A stretch of 64,000 nucleotides of DNA, taken from Caldilineaceae bacterium (lineage in GTDB: Bacteria > Chloroflexota > Anaerolineae > Caldilineales > Caldilineaceae). The number at the start of each line of letters is the position of its first letter. Within the stretch, counting starts at the first letter, position 1. The DNA is taken from NCBI GenBank assembly GCA_020634755.1, contig JACKBC010000007.1, positions 1-64,000 of the forward strand, given 5' to 3'. Shown here in pieces: positions 6,951-15,688 of the stretch. The position numbers and the translations under genes were made by a program. The notes under the pieces are model-generated. The model was not told where the DNA came from, ran no database searches, and saw only the letters and a program-made list of their open reading frames with translations.

Positions 6951-9455
6951 ATGGCGTTGTTTGCTTTTGGCAATTCGACGATTGAAATTGCAGATGCGGT
7001 CAACCGCGGTAATGGCGCCTCCAGCCGGGGAGCAGTTTTTGACTGCGCCACGCGGACGATTGCAACCACTTACCAAGAAAAACCACGGGCGCCGCGTCAC
7101 GAAATTGGCATAACCATTTTGGTCGATGGCGCGGCCGCGCCATCGCATGCATCCTCATCTATCCAATTCGTATTAGACACCCTCCAAACCGTGCTGACCC
7201 AGCGCGCGGCGGGTTCGCTGCGCCAGCATCTGCGCAATGCGCTGCACTATGCCCATGAGCAGATGCTGCACACGGGCAGTCATCTTGACGGGGCCAGCCC
7301 GACACAACTCTCTGTCACCTTGGCGGCCATTGCCGAGGACAGGCTGTATATTAGCCGGGTTGGCGCCCAGCGCGCCTATCTGTTTGACGGGCAAAGTATG
7401 CAAAGCATTACGCCTGATCCGCCGTCGGGCCTATCGGCGGATGTTAGCTATTTGGGCACAGGGGGGGCGCTGCGGATTGTGGATCAGATGCTTGTGCCCA
7501 CCGCTAACGGTGAACGGACCGCCGCGAGTATGTCCGATACAGACCATCTGGTGTTGCAGCCGGGGCTGGTTGTCATTGTCTGTTCGGACGCGATTAGCAA
7601 CGTCATGTCTGCGCACGTCATGCGGACCATTGTGGCCGAAAGCCTGGCTGGCTATGCGCCCCCATCTGCGGAAGATGAGGATGTTGCCGGGGATCTTTTA
7701 GAAGCGGCGCGGCGCCTTACCGCCTGGGCCGAAACTGGCTGTTCGGCGCTGCTGTTTCGCTGGCAGCACTCCGCAGCGCCGGTCTCCGTATCCAACAAAT
7801 GGCCCAAAGCCACATCTGCCTTGATTATTGCATTGTTAATGATCAGCGTCGTCTCTTTAAGCTTTACCCTGCGCCAAATCTGGACGCTCTATTGGGGAGA
7901 CGCCATTGCTGCTCAAAGCCAGGTTTCGCTGACAGATTCACCTGGAGCGGCGGCGCTGGCAACCGCATTGAATGCTGACGGCTCCAGGGCATCGGGCGCC
8001 GATAGCGCAACAACGCTGCTTGGCTCCACAGAGACCGCCGTCATGACCGGCACAGATATGACCAGTACGGGCGCTGGGTCAATCGCCAATTCCCCAGCGA
8101 TGTCCATTACGGTGGTCTCTATAGCTGCTGAACCCACCGCAACAGCGACAACGGCAGCTTCAGTTGCTTCAGTAGCGGCGACCCGCACCGTTAGCAGCGA
8201 GGTGGCGCTGGTGATTTCCAATACAGTAACCAGCCAGCCGGTCACCGTAGAAACGCCAACGCCCGTGGCGACCGCCACGCCACATCTGGCGCAGACCGCC
8301 ACGGCCTGGAAGCAGCAACAGCAGATGCGGGCATCTGGCGCGGCCTTTGCTACCGCTGTGCTTACGCATACACCCGAGCCGACCAGCATTTTGGATGGAC
8401 TGGCCACGCCCAATCTATCGCAAACTGCCGCCGCCCGCGCCCAGGTCTTGGCCACAAATATAGCCGCCACGCGTACCGCCGAACCGACCGCCACCGTGCG
8501 TCCCAGCGCTACCGCCTTCTTCACCAGCTCGCCCACGGCCACGGATACTGCAACATCGCCGACATCAACTCCCACATCAACTCCCACATCAACTCCCACA
8601 TTAACTCCCACATCAACGCCGCCTCAAACATTTACTCCAACAAATACCTCTATACCGACAAATACCTCTGCACCGACTGCAACATTTACACCAACAAATA
8701 CGGCCACCCCGACTAATACAGTGGCGCCAACAAACACAGCCACACCAACTGCTACGGCACCCGCGACATCTACATCCACGGCCACATTATTACCGGCTAC
8801 AGCACTATTACCGGCTACAGCGCTACCAACGGTCACCGCTGCCTTTACCGACGCCACGGCGACCGCCATCACCACGCCTGTGCCTACGGATAAACCGATT
8901 GCGGAGACAATGCTGGCGCCCAACCTGATTGGGGCTGCTGTTTTGCAGGGATTGGCCCAAGTGGCGGAGCGGGCAACCCATGCGGCTGCCGCCGAAAATG
9001 CAGCTACGCCACCGCCCACGGCCACCAATACAGGGACGGCGATCCCCACGGCGCCTTTGCCCCCCACGCAAACTCGTACACCGGCGCCCACCGGCGCGCC
9101 TTTGTTTAGCGCCACCCCAACGCCGCCATTGGCTTCGGCCTTGGCGCCCGCGCAAATTGGCGCGGCTATCTGGCAAGGTTACACGTTGCTATCGGCGCAG
9201 GCCACGCGTGCGGCCACGCCCGCAATGGTGCAGATCACACCCACGTTGCCGCCAACACGTACAGCTACATTCACGGCTATATTCACGGCTACATTTACGC
9301 CTGTGGCTCCAGCCACGCATACGCCTAGCCCCACGGCCACAATGACGCCAACAGCTAAGCCCACAAGCACATCTCCTGTCGCGCCCACACCTTTGCCCAC
9401 GCCTACGCCCCCAAACGAGGAGTGGCAAAACCCCACTGACGCCATCTATTTGTAA
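6951..9455 (+). CDS. PP2C-like (degenerate) domain protein with Thr/Pro-rich stalk
   Basis: About 834 residues. Residues 1-280 resemble a PP2C/SpoIIE-type Ser/Thr phosphatase: ITILVDGAAAP sits where VADGMGG is expected, LYISRVGAQRAYL where VGDSRAYL is expected, and LVVIVCSDAISNVMS where SDGL is expected. The metal-binding aspartate of the VGDSR motif is missing and the glycines are changed, so this is likely a pseudophosphatase or binding domain. One membrane helix follows at about 285-308. The rest is a low-complexity Thr/Pro/Ala region of more than 500 residues (TPTNTATPT-like), interrupted by two similar helical segments around IGAAVLQGLAQVAERAT and IGAAIWQGYTLLSAQAT. The expected topology is a cytoplasmic sensor-like domain with a mucin-like outer stalk. 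ATG 6951 has GGAG 8 bases upstream; the longer frame begins with TTG at 6927 inside the family A element. Confidence 0.72.
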   Translation: MALFAFGNSTIEIADAVNRGNGASSRGAVFDCATRTIATTYQEKPRAPRHEIGITILVDGAAAPSHASSSIQFVLDTLQTVLTQRAAGSLRQHLRNALHYAHEQMLHTGSHLDGASPTQLSVTLAAIAEDRLYISRVGAQRAYLFDGQSMQSITPDPPSGLSADVSYLGTGGALRIVDQMLVPTANGERTAASMSDTDHLVLQPGLVVIVCSDAISNVMSAHVMRTIVAESLAGYAPPSAEDEDVAGDLLEAARRLTAWAETGCSALLFRWQHSAAPVSVSNKWPKATSALIIALLMISVVSLSFTLRQIWTLYWGDAIAAQSQVSLTDSPGAAALATALNADGSRASGADSATTLLGSTETAVMTGTDMTSTGAGSIANSPAMSITVVSIAAEPTATATTAASVASVAATRTVSSEVALVISNTVTSQPVTVETPTPVATATPHLAQTATAWKQQQQMRASGAAFATAVLTHTPEPTSILDGLATPNLSQTAAARAQVLATNIAATRTAEPTATVRPSATAFFTSSPTATDTATSPTSTPTSTPTSTPTLTPTSTPPQTFTPTNTSIPTNTSAPTATFTPTNTATPTNTVAPTNTATPTATAPATSTSTATLLPATALLPATALPTVTAAFTDATATAITTPVPTDKPIAETMLAPNLIGAAVLQGLAQVAERATHAAAAENAATPPPTATNTGTAIPTAPLPPTQTRTPAPTGAPLFSATPTPPLASALAPAQIGAAIWQGYTLLSAQATRAATPAMVQITPTLPPTRTATFTAIFTATFTPVAPATHTPSPTATMTPTAKPTSTSPVAPTPLPTPTPPNEEWQNPTDAIYL

Positions 9456-9598
9456 TTGGGGCTCTATCTCCTGCACACATTTGGGCTCAACGGTATCTCA
9501 TGTGGTTTCCTTCCTGGAAGAGCTCAGCTTTCCCCACAAGTGGGGCGAATGGATCTGTGCGACGCACACGGACCACGCGAAGCGTTCGCGTCTACCCG

Positions 9599-9690
9599 TG
9601 TGCGTCGCCCTGGCCAGCAAGACGGCGGCATAACGGTCACCAGAGCGGCTGGAGCGTTGCACACGGCTCTGCCAACATACTTCACTCGAG
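9599..9690 (-). repeat. Family E repeat, copy 1 (inverted relative to 50717-50811)
   Basis: This stretch contains GTGCGTCGCCCTGGCCAGCA, GCATAACGGTCACCAGAGCGG and ACACGGCTCTGCCAACATAC. The reverse complement of 50717-50811 has the same blocks in the same order with few changes. The copies are 41 kb apart. CCAGAGCGGC and its partner CCGCTCTGG-like blocks allow internal pairing. Origin unknown. Confidence 0.78.
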
Positions 9691-9804
9691 TAAAGAAATA
9701 TGCACACCCCTCAATCAATTGCAGAATCTATGGTGCGCCAACTAATTTCTCGATAGCCTCTTTGCTACTTCGCATTTTCAATCCACCTGTGTTAGAATTT
9801 TATA

Positions 9805-9894
9805 GTAGGACTTGTATGATGGCGGTTGTGCGCAGCACAGTGTCATCATACAACTGCCCTGGCCATTTTCCCTCTAGGCTTGCGTAAGTCCTAC
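9805..9894. repeat. Family A element, copy 2, with an inserted hairpin core
   Basis: The ends are GTAGGACTT and AAGTCCTAC, with the typical GGCTTGCGTAAGTCC at the right. The interior differs from other copies: it holds GATGGCGGTTGTGC followed by GCACAGTGTCATC, the hairpin otherwise seen in tandem at 55670-55840 (family H). Confidence 0.68.
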
Positions 9895-9960
9895 AATTAT
9901 GCGTTTTGAAGACAGTGTTTTTTCAAATGTTAACCCCGTACCGAAAACGCTGATTCACAT

Positions 9961-9990
9961 TTCTTCTATAAAATTTGTAAAATAGAAGAA
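9961..9990. promoter_or_regulatory. Inverted repeat upstream of the fasciclin gene
   Basis: TTCTTCTAT and ATAGAAGAA form a perfect 9-bp inverted repeat with a 12-bp AT-rich spacer, 65 bp before the start codon at 10055, followed by ATTTTTACAT. It may be an operator or a weak terminator; the sequence alone does not decide. Confidence 0.35.
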
Positions 9991-10054
9991 ATTTTTACAT
10001 AGACATCCACATAGCACCGACCAGTCAGTTATAATTCCAAACAAGGAGCAGGCA

Positions 10055-12316
10055 ATGCAAAAGCGCTTTTTATTTATCGGCTTTCTCATTACCTTACTAA
10101 TCTCAGCCCTAATAGGCACTGTTTTTGCCCAAACAAGTCCATTTACCCCCGAAATCTTTACAGTTGATCAGGATGTGGTCGACGGCACTGTGCGTGTGGT
10201 GCGCGTGACGGCCAATGAAGCTGGTTTTGTGGTGATTCATGCTGATGACAACGGCAGCCCCGGCCCCGTCATTGGGTATGCACCGATCCCGGCTGGCGTC
10301 AGCGCCAACGTAATTGTGCCGATTGATGTAGATGCGGCGACAGACACACTGTATGCCATGTTGCACGTAGATGGCGGGGAAGCCGACGTTTACGAAGGCC
10401 CTGGGGATCCCGATGGGCCAGTGATGCGTGGCGATGCAGTTGTGGTGCATCCCTTTGCCATAACGGGTGAAAAGACCACCATTGTGGGCGCTGCTACATC
10501 AGCCGGCGACTTTACAAACTTGCTGGCGGCGCTAGACGAGGCTGGACTCACCAAAACGCTCAAAGGCGATGGCCCGTTCACGGTCTTTGCCCCCAACGAT
10601 GCGGCTTTTGCGGCCACCACACTGCCCGCCGACCTCATGAGCGATCCGGCCGCGCTGGCTGATCTGCTTAACTATCATGTTGTGCCGGGGCTGTACACGG
10701 CGGCGGACCTGACCGATGGCATGACGCTGGAAACGGCGCAGGGGGGCCAGCTTGTCATTGATTTGAGCGATGGCGCCAAGGTCAACGGCATCAACATTAG
10801 CGGGCCAGATGTAATGGCCGATAATGGCGTGATCCACGTCATTGACGCTGTGCTCATGCCGCCCACTGAAGAAGAAGCCCCAGAAGAGGAAGCGGCGCCA
10901 GAAGAGACAGAAGCTGCCACAATGGATATTGTGGATACAGCCATTGCGGCGGGCAATTTCACCACGCTCATCAAGGCGCTGGAAGCTGCTGATTTGGTTG
11001 ATACGCTCAAGAGCGAAGGTCCATTTACGGTCTTTGCCCCCACCGATGAGGCTTTTGCCCAGTTGCCGGAAGGCACGGTGGATGCGCTGCTGGCCGATAT
11101 TGATACGCTGACGCAGGTGCTGCTCTATCATGTCGTCCCTGGCGTGCTTTTGTCCGACGATTTGACTGATGGCATGGAGGCGGAAACGGCCCAGGGCGCC
11201 AACATTGTCTTTACAAAAGGCGCCGATGGTCTGATGGTCAACGACGCCCTCATTGATCCGGCAGACGTGGAAGCCAGCAACGGCGTGATTCAGGTGATTG
11301 ATAAGCTGATTCTGCCGCCTTTGGCCGAACCGGCCGTTGAGCCGACCGCCGAAGCCACGCCCACCGTAGAAGCTATGGAAGAGATGACCGCTACGGTAGA
11401 ACCGACTGTAGAAGCCGCTGAAGAGATGACTGCTACAGTGGAGCCGACTGTCGAAGCTACGGCAGAGATGACTGCTACGGTTGAGCCGACCATGGAAGCC
11501 ACGGAAGAAATGACGGCTACAGTAGAAGCTACCGAAGAGATGACGGCCACGGTGGAACCGACTATGGAAGCCACGGAAGAGATGACCGCCACGGTGGAAC
11601 CAACCATGGCAGCTACCGAAGAGATGACCGCTACGGTGGAAGCCACGGCAGAGATGACGTCCACGGCCGAAGCAACGCCTACGCCGAGCCCCACCGAAGA
11701 AGCAATGGGTGCTGGTAACATTGTGGATGTCTTTGAGGCTGACGGCAACTTCACCATTCTGCTGGCTGCTTTGTCCGCTACCGGTTTGGATGAAACACTC
11801 ACGGGAGAAGGACCATTCACAATCTTTGCGCCGACGGATTCGGCTTTTGCGGCCTTACCGGAAGGCACGTTGGATTCGCTGCTGGCCGACCCAGATGCCT
11901 TGACCAACGTGCTGCTCTATCATGTGGCCCCTGGCGCCGTTATGAGCAGTGATTTGACCGATGGTCAATCCATCGGCACGGTGCAGGGATCGCCCGTAAC
12001 GATTGGCGTCAGCGACGGCGCGTATACGGTCAACGATGCCAACATTACGGGGCCGGATATGGTTGCCTCCAACGGCATCATCCACGCCATTGATGCCGTG
12101 CTGCTGCCGCCGGACATGAGCGTCGAGACGCCCGCCGCAGAGACGCCCGCCGCAGAAGCGACCCCAACCGCTGAAGCAGGCGCGGGGAACGAGCCCACCG
12201 GTATGCCTTCCACGGGCGGTAGTTTTGCCGGTGGCGCCACCTCGGCCGGGCTGGTCGTGATGATGTTAATGGCATTAGCCGCTGTTGCGTATGTTGAAAA
12301 ACGCCGCGGCGCATAG
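10055..12316 (+). CDS. Secreted fasciclin protein with three FAS1 domains and a sortase-like tail
   Basis: A 753-residue surface protein. A signal peptide (residues 1-25, ending VFAQ) leads into a domain with VRVTANEAGFVVIHAD, resembling the DUF7282-type domain seen beside FAS1. Three FAS1 domains follow at about 147-270, 288-425 and 553-690, each with GPFTVFAP or GPFTIFAP, a YHVVPG/YHVAPG block and a NGVIHVIDAVL-like ending. FAS1 domains mediate adhesion. Between domains 2 and 3 lies a repetitive Thr/Glu linker (EEMTATVEPT units). The end has MPSTGG, a hydrophobic helix and EKRRGA, the layout of a sortase or analogous sorting signal. AAGGAG lies 6 bases before the ATG. A strong terminator follows. 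Confidence 0.9.
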   Translation: MQKRFLFIGFLITLLISALIGTVFAQTSPFTPEIFTVDQDVVDGTVRVVRVTANEAGFVVIHADDNGSPGPVIGYAPIPAGVSANVIVPIDVDAATDTLYAMLHVDGGEADVYEGPGDPDGPVMRGDAVVVHPFAITGEKTTIVGAATSAGDFTNLLAALDEAGLTKTLKGDGPFTVFAPNDAAFAATTLPADLMSDPAALADLLNYHVVPGLYTAADLTDGMTLETAQGGQLVIDLSDGAKVNGINISGPDVMADNGVIHVIDAVLMPPTEEEAPEEEAAPEETEAATMDIVDTAIAAGNFTTLIKALEAADLVDTLKSEGPFTVFAPTDEAFAQLPEGTVDALLADIDTLTQVLLYHVVPGVLLSDDLTDGMEAETAQGANIVFTKGADGLMVNDALIDPADVEASNGVIQVIDKLILPPLAEPAVEPTAEATPTVEAMEEMTATVEPTVEAAEEMTATVEPTVEATAEMTATVEPTMEATEEMTATVEATEEMTATVEPTMEATEEMTATVEPTMAATEEMTATVEATAEMTSTAEATPTPSPTEEAMGAGNIVDVFEADGNFTILLAALSATGLDETLTGEGPFTIFAPTDSAFAALPEGTLDSLLADPDALTNVLLYHVAPGAVMSSDLTDGQSIGTVQGSPVTIGVSDGAYTVNDANITGPDMVASNGIIHAIDAVLLPPDMSVETPAAETPAAEATPTAEAGAGNEPTGMPSTGGSFAGGATSAGLVVMMLMALAAVAYVEKRRGA

Positions 12317-12350
12317 TTGCTCAATAACTACGTTGTAGCCATGTGAATAA

Positions 12351-12392
12351 AGAGGACCGGTTAAGTTTATACAAAACCGGTCCTCTTTTTTT
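12351..12392 (+). terminator. Rho-independent terminator after the fasciclin gene
   Basis: AGAGGACCGGTT pairs with AACCGGTCCTCT across an 11-12 nt loop and is followed by a run of T residues. It lies 35 bases past the stop codon. Confidence 0.9.
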
Positions 12393-12433
12393 GTGCAACA
12401 TGCACTGTTTGCTTGCCCAAAAGCTTTGATTGA

Positions 12434-12463
12434 TTGACACGATGAAATTGCTTGTTGTATAGT
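12434..12463 (+). promoter_or_regulatory. Candidate sigma-70 type promoter for the Bmp operon
   Basis: TTGACA at 12434-12439 and TATAGT at 12458-12463 are separated by 18 bases. This is the best consensus match I noticed among the intergenic regions. It lies about 260 bp before the lipoprotein start, with a family A element in between. Confidence 0.55.
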
Positions 12464-12579
12464 CTCAATCGATTATCACCGTTCACCGCTCTTTGAAAAC
12501 GTAAACTTGAGCAAGACTTAGCGCGAGAATCGCTTGGGTTTTCAAAAATTAACTGTTGTTTAAAATCTAATATTTATAC

Positions 12580-12699
12580 GACTTACGCAGCGCCAGTGAC
12601 TCGCCCAGAGCGGATTGAGCGCCATTGGTGTGATTTTTTGCCGGGCGCGCTTGTTTCGCAACAGGCTCTGGCTTTGCAATAGGCTGTGTAAAGTCCTAC
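12580..12699. repeat. Family A inverted-repeat element, copy 3
   Basis: The left end is GACTTACGCAGCGCCAGTGA and the right end GGCTGTGTAAAGTCCTACA. It is one of the longer copies (about 120 bp) and ends 22 bases before the ATG of the Bmp lipoprotein, downstream of a promoter, so it should be transcribed. Confidence 0.75.
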
Positions 12700-12720
12700 A
12701 TTCACTGAGGGAAACTTGAT

Positions 12721-14043
12721 ATGGGCAAACCGCCAATTTTTCGTCTCTTTAGTTTGTTGCTGATTTTTACTTTATTATTTACTGCTTGCGCCCCTGCTGC
12801 CGCTCCAGCTGCGGACGGCGGAGCGCCAGCGGAGGAAGCCGCAGCCGAAGGTGATTCAGCAGAAGCCGCCCCGCCTCCAGCCACAGGTGGTGAAGCGTCC
12901 GCTCCCGATGATGGCGCGGTGCAGATTCCTGAAATTGAAGAGGGCAAATTCAACGTGGCCTTTGTTTACGTGGGGCCCGTCGGTGACGGTGGCTGGACCT
13001 ATGCCCACAATGAAGGCCGCGAATATGTAGAAACCGAGATGGGCGATGAGGTCCATACGGCATATTTGGAAAGCGTGCCCGAAGGCGCCGATGCCGAACG
13101 CGTGATCCGCAACTTGGCGCGCAATGGGTTTAATGCCATATTCACCACGTCGTTTGGCTATATGGACCCCACTGAAACCGTAGCCGAGGAATTTCCCGAC
13201 ACCTATTTTGTACACGTTTCCGGCTTTAAGAGCAACGGCGCCAACTTTGGCAACCTCTTTGGCGCCATGGAGAGCATGAAATATTTGGTTGGCATGATTG
13301 CCGGCGCCCGTGCGGCGGCCGATGGCTCTAACCGGGTGGGCTATGTGGCGCCCTTCCCCATTGCCGAGGTGATTCGCCACGCCAACGCCGCCGCCCTGGG
13401 CATGCGCCAGACCTGCCCCGATTGTCAACTGGACATCCGCTGGATCTTCACCTGGTTTGACCCCGACCTGGAGCGTCAGGCCGCCGAGTCGCTGATCGAA
13501 GCCGGCGCCAGCGTGGTCGTCACCGGCGCCGACACGCCCGGTCCGGTACAGGTGGCGGGCGAAAAGGGCGTCTACGGTGTGGGTTATGACAGCCGCAACG
13601 CCTGTGACGTGGACCCCGAACATTGCCTGACCACGCCATATTGGAACTGGGGGCCCATTTATGCCCAGATTATCAGTTCTATGATGGACGGCTCGTATGT
13701 CGGCGGCGATCAATATTTTGACGTAGATAGCGGCGGCCTGGGTTTGCTCGGCTTTATGGATGGCCAGGAGCCCATGGCGGGCGTTCCCGAAGAGGTGATT
13801 CCCCAAGTGCAGGAACTGCTGAGCCAAATGCAGGCGGGTGAATTTACGCGCTTTGATGTGTTCACCGGTCCCATTAACAATAATAAGGGTGAAGAAGTGG
13901 TGCCTGCCGGTGAATCGCTGACCCAGTCCGACCTGGAGGGTATTGACGCCGATTTGGGCGCTACTTTGGGCCGTGATGGCTGCACCTTCTGCATGAGCTG
14001 GCTGGCCGAGGGCATTGTGCCCGACGCTGAAATTCCTCAGTAA
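12721..14043 (+). CDS. Bmp-family (PnrA-like) ABC transporter substrate-binding lipoprotein
   Basis: A 440-residue solute receptor. The leader ends in a lipobox (LFTAC, lipid-linked Cys23), followed by an Ala/Pro/Glu-rich linker and the Bmp domain from about residue 75: FNVAFVYVGPVGDGGWTYAH, a DTYFVHVSGFKSNGANFGNL-like segment and GASVVVTGADTPGPV. Members of this family bind purine nucleosides or simple sugars. The downstream double ATPase and two permeases complete the transporter, so the whole set 12721-17761 is one uptake system. GAGGG precedes the ATG by about 9 bases. A strong hairpin separates it from the ATPase, which would fit higher expression of the receptor than of the membrane parts. 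Confidence 0.9.
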   Translation: MGKPPIFRLFSLLLIFTLLFTACAPAAAPAADGGAPAEEAAAEGDSAEAAPPPATGGEASAPDDGAVQIPEIEEGKFNVAFVYVGPVGDGGWTYAHNEGREYVETEMGDEVHTAYLESVPEGADAERVIRNLARNGFNAIFTTSFGYMDPTETVAEEFPDTYFVHVSGFKSNGANFGNLFGAMESMKYLVGMIAGARAAADGSNRVGYVAPFPIAEVIRHANAAALGMRQTCPDCQLDIRWIFTWFDPDLERQAAESLIEAGASVVVTGADTPGPVQVAGEKGVYGVGYDSRNACDVDPEHCLTTPYWNWGPIYAQIISSMMDGSYVGGDQYFDVDSGGLGLLGFMDGQEPMAGVPEEVIPQVQELLSQMQAGEFTRFDVFTGPINNNKGEEVVPAGESLTQSDLEGIDADLGATLGRDGCTFCMSWLAEGIVPDAEIPQ

Positions 14044-14085
14044 TAACGCCAACTGCGCTTGTAAAAGCAAATGGCTTCAGTTCAA

Positions 14086-14119
14086 GGGGAAAAGAGCGTC
14101 CCAAGACGCTCTTTTCCCC
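14086..14119 (+). terminator. Strong hairpin between the receptor gene and the ATPase gene
   Basis: GGGGAAAAGAGCGTC and GACGCTCTTTTCCCC form a perfect 15-bp stem with a CCAA loop. The 3' arm contains CTTTT and is followed by TTACCCC. As an intra-operon structure it may act as a partial terminator or protect the upstream receptor mRNA. Confidence 0.7.
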
Positions 14120-14170
14120 TTTACCCCTTGTCCTCCATTCTTTTTACGCAAATACTCAATCGACTCCACT

Positions 14171-15688
14171 ATGTCCACAAACCCTGCGTTTGAAATGCGC
14201 AATATCAGCAAGCGCTTTCCCGGCGTTTTGGCAAACGATAACGTCTCCTTTGCCGCCGCCAAAGGCGAGATCCACGCCCTGCTGGGGGAGAACGGCGCCG
14301 GTAAATCGACGTTGATGAGCGTACTGTGCGGTCTCTATCGCCCCGACGGAGGCGAACTGCTCATTGACGGCGCGCCGGTGGATTTCCGCTCGCCGCGCGA
14401 TGCCATTCGGGCTGGCGTGGGCATGGTCTATCAGCACTTTATGCTGGCGCCGTCACAGACCGTCACCGAAAACGTTATGCTGGGGCTGCGCGATACGCCG
14501 TTTGTGCTAAACACGCCGCAGTTGGCGGCAGAAGTGGAAAAGATCGGCGCTCAGTTTCACTTGCCGGTGGACCCGCACGCCATGATCTGGCAGCTTTCGG
14601 TGGGTGAACAGCAGCGTGTCGAAATTATCAAGATGCTCTACCGCGGCGCCAACATCCTCATCTTAGATGAGCCAACCGCGGTGTTGACGCCGCCCGAAAT
14701 TGAGGGCTTTTTCCGCACGCTGCGCGAGATGGCCGCCGCCGGCAAAACCATTGTTTTTATCAGCCACAAGCTGGATGAAGTGCTCTCCATTGCCGATCGC
14801 ATTACAATTTTGCGCGGGGGCAAATGGGTGGATACAGTGGCCAATGCCAATCTAACCAAGGCCACATTGGCCAGCATGATGGTGGGACGTGAGGTGCTCT
14901 TCCGGCTGGATAAGACGCCGCACCAGCCCGGCGCGGCGCAGCTGGCCCTGAGCCAAGTGCAAGCGCTGGACGATAAGCGGCTGCCGGCGTTACGCAAACT
15001 TTCGCTGACGGTGCACGCCGGTGAAATTGTGGGCGTGGCCGGCGTGGCCGGCAATGGTCAGCGCGAACTGGCCGAAGTGATTGCCGGTATTCGTCCCGTG
15101 ACCGGTGGCGCCATTGCCGTAACTGGGCAAGATGTGACCCACGCACCACCGTTGGCGCGCATTCAGGCCGGCGTGGCCTATGTGCCGGAGGATCGCAGCG
15201 CCACCGGCAGCGCGCCCGATCTGTCTGTGGCTGAAAATTTAGCGCTGCGTGCGTTTCGTAAAGCGCCATTAGCGGGTAGATTTGTGCTCAAACGCCAGCT
15301 GATGCAGCAACAGGCGCAGAAGCTGATTGCGCAATTTGGCATTGCCACACCCAGCCCGCAAACCCCCTCGCGCAAGCTGAGTGGCGGCAATTTGCAAAAG
15401 CTAATTCTGGCGCGCGAAATTTCGTCGCAGCCGCAAGTGCTGGTGGCCGCCTATCCCACGCGCGGCCTGGATATTGGCGCCACCGAGTATGTGCGCAAAG
15501 TGCTGCTGGAAGAGCGCGAGAAGGGCGTGGCTATTTTGCTGCTTTCAGAGGATTTGGAAGAAATCTTCGCCCTGGCCGATCGCATTGCGGTTATTTTTGA
15601 AGGCCAAATCGTAGGCGATCTGCCGGCCAATACCGCCGATTTAGAGACAGTGGGGCTATTAATGGCCGGAGAGCAGGTGGAGGCATGA
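14171..15688 (+). CDS. Double-domain ABC ATPase of a nucleoside/sugar uptake system
   Basis: About 505 residues with two ABC modules, as in YufO/NupA and RbsA-like proteins. The first module has Walker A GENGAGKST at 39-47, LSVGEQQRVEI as signature and ILILDEPTAVLTPPE as Walker B. The second starts near residue 285 with GVAGVAGNGQRELAE in place of a full Walker A, the usual degenerate form, then LSGGNLQKLILAREI. An upstream extension of the frame overlaps the receptor gene and the hairpin, so the ATG at 14171 (MSTNPAFEMRNISKRFPG) is preferred. Its stop overlaps the next start by 4 bases (ATGA), showing translational coupling with the first permease. Confidence 0.92.
   Translation: MSTNPAFEMRNISKRFPGVLANDNVSFAAAKGEIHALLGENGAGKSTLMSVLCGLYRPDGGELLIDGAPVDFRSPRDAIRAGVGMVYQHFMLAPSQTVTENVMLGLRDTPFVLNTPQLAAEVEKIGAQFHLPVDPHAMIWQLSVGEQQRVEIIKMLYRGANILILDEPTAVLTPPEIEGFFRTLREMAAAGKTIVFISHKLDEVLSIADRITILRGGKWVDTVANANLTKATLASMMVGREVLFRLDKTPHQPGAAQLALSQVQALDDKRLPALRKLSLTVHAGEIVGVAGVAGNGQRELAEVIAGIRPVTGGAIAVTGQDVTHAPPLARIQAGVAYVPEDRSATGSAPDLSVAENLALRAFRKAPLAGRFVLKRQLMQQQAQKLIAQFGIATPSPQTPSRKLSGGNLQKLILAREISSQPQVLVAAYPTRGLDIGATEYVRKVLLEEREKGVAILLLSEDLEEIFALADRIAVIFEGQIVGDLPANTADLETVGLLMAGEQVEA

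Larger units (their letters stand above)
9456..10054. other. Intergenic region, 599 bp, dense in repeat elements
   Basis: The gap contains a family E repeat (9599-9690), a family A element (9805-9894) that itself holds a family H-like hairpin, and an inverted repeat at 9961-9990 before the fasciclin gene. Small open frames here are not supported: one of them overlaps the family E repeat, which is also non-genic at its second site. Confidence 0.6.
12317..12720. other. Intergenic region before the Bmp operon
   Basis: In order, this 404-bp gap holds the terminator of the fasciclin gene, a sigma-70-like promoter (12434-12463) and a family A element (12580-12699). The operon's mRNA leader would therefore include the whole repeat element. 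Confidence 0.6.

Noticed and set aside
7913..8611. Long minus-strand open frame rich in Val
   Set aside because: It is the complement of the Thr/Pro-rich repeat region of the plus-strand surface protein; low complexity opens the opposite frame.
9456..9887. 143-codon plus-strand open frame
   Set aside because: It overlaps repeats E and A. The reading frame is not kept in the second copy of repeat E.
14015..14170. N-terminal extension of the double ABC ATPase
   Set aside because: It would include the hairpin at 14086-14119 and overlap the receptor gene; homologous proteins begin at about 14171.
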